Under the pieces are notes generated by a model. That model saw only the letters and a program-made list of their open reading frames with translations, searched no databases and was not told the DNA's origin. Made by a program: the position numbers and the translations under genes. DNA of 14,828 nt from Chlamydiota bacterium (GTDB taxonomy: Bacteria > Chlamydiota > Chlamydiia > Chlamydiales > Simkaniaceae), in the NCBI GenBank assembly GCA_021772295.1, contig JAJFMG010000118.1, positions 1 through 14,828 on the forward strand, in the 5' to 3' direction. Shown here piece after piece: positions 7,005 to 12,841 of the stretch (position 1 is its first letter; each line of letters begins with the position of its first letter).

Positions 7005-7011
7005 AAGGGGA
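7005..7011 (+). promoter_or_regulatory. Ribosome-binding site fixing the start at 7016
   Basis: AAGGGGA lies 4 nt before ATG 7016. The longer frame opening with TTG at 6956 has no ribosome-binding site at a normal distance, overlaps the candidate promoter and would put 20 extra residues before a clean signal peptide. Confidence 0.75.
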
Positions 7012-7015
7012 CCTT

Positions 7016-8119
7016 ATGAGGCATGTATTATCATCTTGGAAGACGTTATCACTCTTCTTGACATTTGCATCCACACTCGCATTTTCGAACATTATTTATC
7101 TCGATATAGATGGTAGAGTCCCAAATGATACTTTGCAATCGATAGAAGATTGTATCCATACCAATGAAATATATTTGCATAATTTTGGTGAACTCTCAAA
7201 CTGGAACAATGTTTTCAGAATTGATCAAAGCTTGATTTGTGGCAATTTTTGTTTGCCTGATCTTCAAAAAAAAACAAAAAGAAAAAAGCCCATTCTAATT
7301 TTATCAGTTCGAGACCCTATAGAAAGAGCCTTATCTGTTGCAGAGGAAACGGTCAAACCAAATGGAGAGAAAGGAATAAATCCATTGCGTTTAACTGCTA
7401 ATCCAATCTGTAAAATGCTAGCATCCAATCCTAAATTAGAAGGAACTGAGATGTTTCTGGATTGCATTGAAAATTGCAAAAAAATGGACCTTGTTCTACT
7501 TCCCGACGAAAAGGAGAAATATCAAGTAGCACTTACTAAGCTTCGAAAAAAACTTTCATTAGGTGACTCAAGTTCATTTTCTAAAGTTTCTTCAAAGCTT
7601 TTAAAAAGTGAAACGCCTTCTTCTGTAATTCAGAATCTGAAAGAGATGCATCAATTTGATATAGCACTTTATCAATATCTTAAAAAACATAGTGATTCCT
7701 ACTCCTTTAATAAGGAGATGGTTCCTTCTAAAGCATATAAGAGACTACAAAAGCCTAAGAAAAATATTCACTATACCTTCGATAAGCCCTTAATTGGGCA
7801 GGGGTTTAGTGAAAGAAAGTTCAATAATCATGGCAAATTTTACTATCGACACGTTGAAGAAAAGGCTGAGATGTTCTTTGCTCTTATCCCCGGAAACTAT
7901 TACAGGCTTCAATTTCGCGCGAAAACAAAAAAGTTACATGATTTTCCTTTTGTCACGATTGATGGGAAGAAAATCTCCCCTAGAAAAATAGAGAAGGAAA
8001 ACTACTGTCTTTATCAGCTGTATTTTAAAAAACATCGTAAAAGAAAAGCTACTACAAACATAGCTTTTCAAATCAAAAATGGGATGCTAATCAAAGAGAT
8101 CGATATTACAAGTATATAG
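7016..8119 (+). CDS. Exported sulfotransferase-fold protein, family A, probable pseudoenzyme
   Basis: The product is 367 residues with a Sec signal peptide (MRHVLSSWKTLSLFLTF, cleavage near AFS at 22-24). It aligns with the proteins at 10150 and 11353 over its whole length: an N-terminal sulfotransferase fold to about residue 225, a basic linker, then a beta-rich C-terminal domain from YTFDKPLIGQGF (253-264). The 3'-phosphate-binding motif SVRDPIERALS (97-107) is intact and almost identical to that of 11353. The PAPS loop is not: IPKSAGTT of 11353 is replaced by IDGRVPND (31-38), and the SGHF motif with the candidate catalytic His is CGNF (75-78). It is therefore unlikely to transfer sulfate and may bind ligand or partner proteins through the retained fold and C-terminal domain. 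An A9 tract lies at 7266-7274. It is first of five tandem genes. Homology is clear; loss of activity is inferred. Confidence 0.72.
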   Translation: MRHVLSSWKTLSLFLTFASTLAFSNIIYLDIDGRVPNDTLQSIEDCIHTNEIYLHNFGELSNWNNVFRIDQSLICGNFCLPDLQKKTKRKKPILILSVRDPIERALSVAEETVKPNGEKGINPLRLTANPICKMLASNPKLEGTEMFLDCIENCKKMDLVLLPDEKEKYQVALTKLRKKLSLGDSSSFSKVSSKLLKSETPSSVIQNLKEMHQFDIALYQYLKKHSDSYSFNKEMVPSKAYKRLQKPKKNIHYTFDKPLIGQGFSERKFNNHGKFYYRHVEEKAEMFFALIPGNYYRLQFRAKTKKLHDFPFVTIDGKKISPRKIEKENYCLYQLYFKKHRKRKATTNIAFQIKNGMLIKEIDITSI

Positions 8120-8155
8120 GTTTTTAAGGATTAAGACTACTTAGAGATGTATATT

Positions 8156-8254
8156 ATGAGACCTCGTTCAACATGTTTGAAAAAGTCTTTGACAAAGAAT
8201 TATTCTACAGAGACTATCTTTTCAGATAAATTTTTTTTCGGCGTTCTGTCATGA
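8156..8254 (+). CDS. Possible 32-codon leader ORF overlapping the next gene
   Basis: ATG 8156 opens a frame of 32 residues (beginning MRPRSTCLKK, rich in basic and Ser/Thr residues) whose TGA stop overlaps the next start as ATGA at 8251-8254. AGAGA (8143-8147) is a weak Shine-Dalgarno 8 nt upstream; an in-frame ATG at 8147 would add three residues. The following gene has no Shine-Dalgarno of its own, so termination-reinitiation from this frame could explain its translation. No family is recognisable, and a chance frame is quite possible. Confidence 0.22.
   Translation: MRPRSTCLKKSLTKNYSTETIFSDKFFFGVLS
8189..8220 (+). promoter_or_regulatory. Weak candidate promoter before the family B pair
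   Basis: A perfect TTGACA (8189-8194) is followed by TATCTT (8215-8220) at 20 bp, or ACTATC (8213-8218) at 18 bp. The -35 is strong but the -10 is poor. It would start transcription about 25 nt before ATG 8251 and would exclude the small upstream frame. Confidence 0.22.
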
Positions 8255-9219
8255 GATTTTTTTTTCTTAGTTTTTCTGTCATATTGATTTCGTGCTTCGG
8301 ACTTGAAAATAATATTGATTATAAAAAAGATGGTTCAGCAGAAATTAAGAAACTGCAGGTGTTTGCTGAGAGGCACTCTGGATCAAACTTTGTAAAAAGA
8401 CTTCTTGCTGATAATTTCCCTCTTTTTGAGCAAAAAACAGGGTTTTGCCATAAGCACTTTCCTCCATGGGTTGATGTTGATCCTCAAATTGAAAGTTTTT
8501 ATGAAGACTCAGAGCAATTTTTGTGTGTTGTTGTCTTTCGAAATCCATATGATTATTTAAGAGGAATGAATCGAGTACCCTGGCATGGGCATCAATCTTT
8601 ATTTAAGCTTCCTTTTTCAACTTTTATTAAAAAAAAGTGGATGCTAGCGCCATCAGATGAGTATCGACTTACAAAAAAGAAGAAAAAAATATTTCTAGAT
8701 AAAAATCCAAATACGGGTGGATTATTTAACAATGTAATAGAACTTCGGACTGCAAAAATTAAGCAAATGTTGCAGCTCAAAAACTATTGCCATAATATTT
8801 ATTATGTAAATTATGAAACTATACTGAAAGATCCTGAGGGAGTTCTATCTGAAATTGCAGAGTTATTTGATCTTGAGAGGGAGCCTATTTATAAGCCTGT
8901 CAAATATTACAAAGGAAACCCTAAATTCGGGACTTATGTAAGTGAAATCCATAACGGGAAGAAAAGGCAGGTTTTGCAAATTGATGACATAACTCTCAAG
9001 CAAGCACCTGAAGCTGTGTTAAAAGAAATTGACAATTTTTTTGATTTTGAAAAGACAATCACGGTTCCCGACGAGATGAAAGTTGTGCATAGGTATCTAA
9101 ATAAAGGATATCCAAAAATTTTGGAAGAGGATTTAGACTTTATTAATTCTGAGTTGTGTGAGTCCTTAGAAAAAGAAATAGGTTATGATTTGGTTAGGGA
9201 TGTAAACCTGATAAAGTAA
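8251..9219 (+). CDS. Exported sulfotransferase-like P-loop protein, family B, with internal duplication
   Basis: The product is 322 residues. The N-terminus (MRFFFLSFSVILISC) is a signal peptide, and LISC at residues 12-15 fits a lipobox, so it may be a lipoprotein anchored at Cys15. The sulfotransferase features are FAERHSGSNF (38-47), matching the 5'-phosphosulfate loop of ERxSGTN-type sulfotransferases, HKHFPPW (67-73), the 3'-phosphate motif FRNPYDYLRGM (96-106), where the usual Ser is Gly, and IYYVNYETILKDPEGVLSEI (183-202), typical of the C-terminal part of the fold. Residues 192-210 recur in diverged form at 249-268 (LK-PE-VL-EI-FD-E), and this 53-residue extra segment is missing from the paralogue at 9241. 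No Shine-Dalgarno precedes the ATG. A T9 tract in the signal-peptide codons (8257-8265) could slip. The substrate is unknown. Confidence 0.72.
   Translation: MRFFFLSFSVILISCFGLENNIDYKKDGSAEIKKLQVFAERHSGSNFVKRLLADNFPLFEQKTGFCHKHFPPWVDVDPQIESFYEDSEQFLCVVVFRNPYDYLRGMNRVPWHGHQSLFKLPFSTFIKKKWMLAPSDEYRLTKKKKKIFLDKNPNTGGLFNNVIELRTAKIKQMLQLKNYCHNIYYVNYETILKDPEGVLSEIAELFDLEREPIYKPVKYYKGNPKFGTYVSEIHNGKKRQVLQIDDITLKQAPEAVLKEIDNFFDFEKTITVPDEMKVVHRYLNKGYPKILEEDLDFINSELCESLEKEIGYDLVRDVNLIK
8824..9117 (+). repeat. Diverged internal duplication within the 8251 gene
   Basis: Protein residues 192-225 (8824-8925) and 249-289 (8995-9117) align as LK-(D/QA)-PE-x-VL-x-EI-x-x-x-FD-x-E-(R/K), with about 11 identities in 18 positions, then KYYKGNPK against RYLNKGYPK. 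The second copy resembles the equivalent DAVLKEIASLF of the 9241 paralogue at least as well as the first, so exchange between the two genes is possible. Confidence 0.5.
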
Positions 9220-9240
9220 CAATAAACTTATAGGGCAAAG

Positions 9241-10044
9241 ATGAGAGTTTTTACATTATTTTTTCTGATTTTATCCAAATCACTCTTTTCACTAGATTAC
9301 GGTTTAGATTATCAGCTGAATCCATCTGAAAAAATTGACTTTGTTCAAATTTTTGCTGAAAGACATTCTGGTTCATTTTATATGAGAAGTCTTCTTGCTG
9401 AAAATTTTTCTCTTCTCGGTAAAAAAAGGGGATACTGTCATAAACATTTTCCTCCGTGGATTGGTGTGGATCCAAAAATTAATGATTTTCCAGAAAAGTC
9501 TAAAAGATTTTTGACAGTAGTGGTTTTTAGGAACCCATATGATTATATACGTGGAATGCGAAAAATACCTTGGCATGCAGATCGGGCTCTATTTGCGCTT
9601 CGTTTTTCGAGTTTTATTCGTAAACCTTGGAAATTGGCGCAAAGTGAAGTAAATCGATATGGACGAGAAAAAGTACACTTTGATAGTGAACCTTTGTCTG
9701 GAAAACCGTTTAAAAATGTAATGGCGCTTAGGACTGCAAAAATCAAGCAAATGCTTGGGTTGAAAGAATACTGTCATAATATTTACTACATAAATTATGA
9801 AGTTGTTTTAAAAAATGAAGACGCTGTTTTAAAAGAAATCGCAAGTCTATTTTCTATTCAAAAAATGCCTAAATTTAAAAAAATTGAATATTATAAAGGG
9901 AATCCTGAACTTGGTCGATATGTACAAAAGAAGTATAAACCAATATCTCAACAAGATTTAGATTTTATAAACAAGGAGCTTGACGAAGAACTAGAAAATC
10001 AAATTGGTTACCAGATTATTCGAAAAGCGAGAGATATAAAATAA
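9241..10044 (+). CDS. Exported sulfotransferase-like P-loop protein, family B
   Basis: The product is 267 residues, 21 bp after the 8251 gene and its close paralogue. AGGG (9232-9235) is 5 nt before the ATG. The signal peptide is MRVFTLFFLILSKSLFS, without a lipobox, so unlike its neighbour it would be cleaved by signal peptidase I and released to the periplasm or beyond. Motifs in order: FAERHSGSFY (38-47) for the PAPS 5'-phosphosulfate loop, HKHFPPW (67-73), FRNPYDYIRGM (96-106) for 3'-phosphate binding with Gly replacing the usual Ser, ALRTAKIKQMLGLKEYCHN (162-180), which is nearly identical in the paralogue, and IYYINYEVVLKNEDAVLKEI (181-200). It lacks the 53-residue insertion of its neighbour, so it probably shows the ancestral length. 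A substrate cannot be read from the sequence. It could be an active sulfotransferase or a nucleotide-binding relative. Confidence 0.7.
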   Translation: MRVFTLFFLILSKSLFSLDYGLDYQLNPSEKIDFVQIFAERHSGSFYMRSLLAENFSLLGKKRGYCHKHFPPWIGVDPKINDFPEKSKRFLTVVVFRNPYDYIRGMRKIPWHADRALFALRFSSFIRKPWKLAQSEVNRYGREKVHFDSEPLSGKPFKNVMALRTAKIKQMLGLKEYCHNIYYINYEVVLKNEDAVLKEIASLFSIQKMPKFKKIEYYKGNPELGRYVQKKYKPISQQDLDFINKELDEELENQIGYQIIRKARDIK

Positions 10045-10149
10045 ATCAAAGTATTTGCTCTAAGGACTACTTGCTTTTCTAAACTCTAGGATAAATCTTT
10101 ATAAATATTTTTCTAGTTGATATGTTTCTCAAAAAACGAGGACTAGAAT

Positions 10150-11343
10150 ATGAAAAGTATCTATAAAACAGCTCTTTTTTTACTTTTGATATCTGCAACT
10201 TGCTTTGCGCGCATCAATTTCATACATGTTCCATATTCATCTTGTGAAGAAGTTCAGTGTATTTTAGAAAAGAAATTTCATGCGTCTGAGGTTTATCTGC
10301 AGAAGATAGAGAGACCGTTTTTTAAAAAGACTCCATTCCTGTTTCAATTTGAAGATTATGAATTTGTCTCAGGCCCTTTTTCCCTTGACTATTTGAAAAA
10401 AAACGACCCCAGTTTTTCTTCTTCAATTCTTGTTACAGTCATTAGAAACCCTATGACAAGACTATTGTATCAACTGAGGAGCGTTAATAGAAAAGTTCAA
10501 GATAAGTTGGATTTTTCTCAGATGGACCTAGACTTACTTCCTCGAATGCTCTGCACAAATCCTGACTATCTAAAAAAGGGAAAAAACACGAGACCTTCTG
10601 AGGAAGATCTTTTCCAACACTGCATTAGTAACCTGAAAAAATTTGATTATATTTTTTTCTCAGATCACGAAAAAGTATTAGAAGAGGGAATTGAAGACTT
10701 TTTACATAAACTTCAGGTTCCAGGTCATATTGAAATTGGATCCGAGATTACATTTGATACTTTACCCAAACCTTCAAAAAAAATCCTTGATCAACTTGAA
10801 AAAAAATGCAGGTTAGATATTCGAATCTATCAATTTGCTTTGAAGCATTTTTCCAAAGAAAAGCGCATTAAAAAGGATATAAGTAAACGACAATATTTCA
10901 ATCACTTGCAAGCTCTGCTTGAGACAAAACATAAGATGCAATATCAATTTGAAATGCCTTTAAGTGGAAAAGGATGGCATAAAAGAGAATCTGATAAGGA
11001 ATCGAGTTATGCTTATATCCGGAGCAAGAATGCAACCTTTGAATGCAATGTTTCTAAGGATGAGGACTATCAATTAGATTTTTTCGCTCGAGTAATTTGC
11101 CCAGATGTATTTCCCTTTGCAATTGTAAATGGCATAAGGCTTCCTGTTCGAAGAGAAAACTTAGAAGGTTTTTCTAAATATATTGTCTTTATTCCTAAGA
11201 GAATTATCAACCAAGGGCATTTAAAAATTGAATTTTGTGCCAATAAAAAATACAGGTTGAATAAATTCTATCCTCACATCAAAGATCGTAGATCTTTGTC
11301 TTATGCAGTAAATAGGATTGAATTGAATCCTGTAACATACTAG
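10150..11343 (+). CDS. Exported sulfotransferase-fold protein, family A, probable pseudoenzyme
   Basis: The product is 397 residues. GAGGA (10138-10142) is 7 nt before ATG 10150. The signal peptide runs to CFA at residues 18-20. The N-terminal domain aligns with 11353, but the PAPS loop HIPKSAGTT has become HVPYSSCEE (26-34), losing the Lys and both Thr. The SGHF motif reads SGPF (74-77), losing the candidate catalytic His. The 3'-phosphate motif VIRNPMTRLLY (97-107) has lost its Ser. The C-terminal domain is well kept: YQFEMPLSGKGWHKRE (265-280), YQLDFFARV, AIVNGIRLPVRRENLEGFSKY and FCANKKYRLNKFYP all match 11353 closely. Selection therefore appears to have held the C-terminal domain while the active site decayed. 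The stop is 9 bp from the next start, with that gene's Shine-Dalgarno overlapping it, so the two are cotranscribed and perhaps form a complex. The inactivity is inferred. Confidence 0.75.
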   Translation: MKSIYKTALFLLLISATCFARINFIHVPYSSCEEVQCILEKKFHASEVYLQKIERPFFKKTPFLFQFEDYEFVSGPFSLDYLKKNDPSFSSSILVTVIRNPMTRLLYQLRSVNRKVQDKLDFSQMDLDLLPRMLCTNPDYLKKGKNTRPSEEDLFQHCISNLKKFDYIFFSDHEKVLEEGIEDFLHKLQVPGHIEIGSEITFDTLPKPSKKILDQLEKKCRLDIRIYQFALKHFSKEKRIKKDISKRQYFNHLQALLETKHKMQYQFEMPLSGKGWHKRESDKESSYAYIRSKNATFECNVSKDEDYQLDFFARVICPDVFPFAIVNGIRLPVRRENLEGFSKYIVFIPKRIINQGHLKIEFCANKKYRLNKFYPHIKDRRSLSYAVNRIELNPVTY

Positions 11344-11352
11344 GAAAGTTTC

Positions 11353-12618
11353 ATGGGTTGGCTTTGGAAATTGATTCTAATAGTTTTCACAGCAACGCAA
11401 ACGTTACAATCGAGGATTGTATTTTTACATATCCCTAAAAGTGCAGGTACTACTACGCATTCTATTTTACAGAAAAACTTCCATGAAAAAGAAGTTTTTT
11501 CCATTCGCAAACTTCCTGAGTGCGAATATAATAAAGTAAATAATGTTACCACCTTCTCAAAGGCTAAAAGGCATTTTCCCAAGTGGTTCTATAACAAGCA
11601 TGTTGATCTGGTTAAACATGTTATTTCTAAATATTATCCTATCAAGGATAATATTGAGCTTGTTTCAGGTCACTTCCCTCTCTGGTTTTTGGAAAATATC
11701 GATGAAAAATTTCAGGAGGCATATTTATTTACAATTGTAAGAGATCCTATTGAAAGGGTTCTTTCTGAATATCGTTATTTTATTAAAAATAACCCTTGTA
11801 CTTCCTTTACTCCATTAGATGTTCCTGCCAACACGATGTGTAAACTATTTGCATCAGATCCATTTTTGAGCGGTGATGAGCTTTTACAAAATTGCATTCA
11901 GAATGTCTTTAAGTTCGATAGTATTCTTTTTCAGGATCGAGAATCGTTTCAGGACGATATGCTGTTATTAACGCAATCACTTGGTTTGCTTTATCGAGAA
12001 ACAAATCTTCCAACTCTAAATATAACGTTTCAAGAAGATATGCCAGAGGAAATCATTGCAAAGTTAAAAGAAAAGCACTCTTTAGACATAGAGTTATACC
12101 AATATTTGAAAGAGAATGTGCGGAATACTTTCCCTAAATACTATCAGAGAAAACCAGAGCTTTCATCTTTGCTTAAACCCAAAGAAGAGATTTTGTATAC
12201 CTTTGATATGCCTATGAAGGGGATGTCTTGGCATCGAAGAGAGAATACAGACACTCCCTATCTTAACTACCAACACATTCGAGATATGAAAGGAAAAATC
12301 GTTTTTTCAGTAAAGCCTGGTGTCGATTATAAACTTCAGTTTTGGGCAATGAAAATGACAGATGATATCAAACCATTTATTAGAGTAAGAGGCCAAACCC
12401 TTTATCCCAAAAGAAAAACTCGTGAAGAGTTTTCTCTTTATGAAGTAGATATTCCTAAAAGCCTGTTATTTTCAAAAAGCGAAAACAAAGCTTTTCTAGC
12501 CCTTAATTTTTGCGCAAACAAGAAGTATGCTGTGAATCTTCTTTATCCAGGCTGCAATGACACAAGAGAGCTCTCATATGCATTAAATAAGATCCGTATC
12601 TATCCCAAATCTGGTTGA
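11353..12618 (+). CDS. Exported sulfotransferase (Sulfotransfer_2-like), family A, motif-complete
   Basis: The product is 421 residues and probably transfers sulfate from PAPS to a hydroxyl of a glycan or other acceptor. A hydrophobic N-terminus (residues 3-17) is a signal peptide or signal anchor. It is followed at once by FLHIPKSAGTT (24-34), the canonical 5'-phosphosulfate loop of carbohydrate sulfotransferases. SGHFPLWFL (105-113) places His107 where heparan-sulfate 2-O-sulfotransferase-type enzymes have their catalytic His. TIVRDPIERVLSEYRYF (127-143) is the 3'-phosphate-binding motif with its Ser. NCIQNVFKFDSILFQD (180-195) matches the later part of the fold. From YTFDMPMKGMSWHRRE (282-297) on there is a beta-rich domain of about 130 residues, also in 7016 and 10150, that I do not recognise; it may bind carbohydrate. 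AGGAAA (11342-11347) is the ribosome-binding site. The family call is strong and the substrate is unknown. Confidence 0.88.
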   Translation: MGWLWKLILIVFTATQTLQSRIVFLHIPKSAGTTTHSILQKNFHEKEVFSIRKLPECEYNKVNNVTTFSKAKRHFPKWFYNKHVDLVKHVISKYYPIKDNIELVSGHFPLWFLENIDEKFQEAYLFTIVRDPIERVLSEYRYFIKNNPCTSFTPLDVPANTMCKLFASDPFLSGDELLQNCIQNVFKFDSILFQDRESFQDDMLLLTQSLGLLYRETNLPTLNITFQEDMPEEIIAKLKEKHSLDIELYQYLKENVRNTFPKYYQRKPELSSLLKPKEEILYTFDMPMKGMSWHRRENTDTPYLNYQHIRDMKGKIVFSVKPGVDYKLQFWAMKMTDDIKPFIRVRGQTLYPKRKTREEFSLYEVDIPKSLLFSKSENKAFLALNFCANKKYAVNLLYPGCNDTRELSYALNKIRIYPKSG

Positions 12619-12689
12619 TCTAGTTTTAAAGCAGTTAATGCAAGATTTTCCCTGACAGAAAAGTACATAAACAGCTTACAAGAGGAAAG

Positions 12690-12733
12690 TATAGTTGAAT
12701 TCAAATAAAATTTTTAATAACTATAGTTTTTTT
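12690..12733 (+). terminator. Probable terminator of the sulfotransferase-like cluster
   Basis: TATAGTT (12690-12696) pairs with AACTATA (12719-12725) around a 22-nt AT-rich loop, followed by G and seven T. The stem is short and AT-only, so termination may be weak. It is the only candidate between 12618 and the next gene. Confidence 0.45.
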
Positions 12734-12752
12734 CTAAAATAAAGACATGAAA

Positions 12753-12780
12753 TTTTGAATACTAACTAATTTTGTATAAA
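12753..12780 (+). promoter_or_regulatory. Candidate promoter of the GspL-like gene
   Basis: TTTTGA (12753-12758) and TATAAA (12775-12780) are separated by 16 bp. The -35 is a weak match in AT-rich sequence. The position is right: downstream of the probable terminator and about 60 bp before ATG 12842. Confidence 0.3.
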
Positions 12781-12827
12781 AAATAGCAGAGGTATGAAAT
12801 GTTATTTTTTCTTATAATTGCGCCATG

Positions 12828-12833
12828 TAAGGA
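12828..12833 (+). promoter_or_regulatory. Ribosome-binding site fixing the start at 12842
   Basis: TAAGGA lies 8 nt before ATG 12842. The longer frame from TTG 12818 would run through this site and has none of its own. Confidence 0.75.
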
Positions 12834-12841
12834 TTGCGATT

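Noticed and set aside
6956..7015. TTG start 20 codons upstream of the 7016 gene
   Set aside because: It has no usable ribosome-binding site, overlaps the candidate -35, and ATG 7016 has AAGGGGA at a suitable distance before a signal peptide.
10045..10149. Promoter (TATAAA at 10100, or TGATATGTT) before the 10150 gene
   Set aside because: No -35 at acceptable spacing for either; in AT-rich sequence the -10 matches alone are not evidence. The gap may simply be within the operon.
7016..12618. Glycosyltransferase or kinase P-loop interpretation of the five-gene array
   Set aside because: The IPKSAGTT loop with the RDPIERVLSEY motif is specific to sulfotransferases; there is no Walker B or DxD pattern.
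12818..12841. TTG start eight codons upstream of the GspL-like gene
   Set aside because: ATG 12842 has TAAGGA 8 nt upstream and gives the expected beta-strand start of an actin-like domain.
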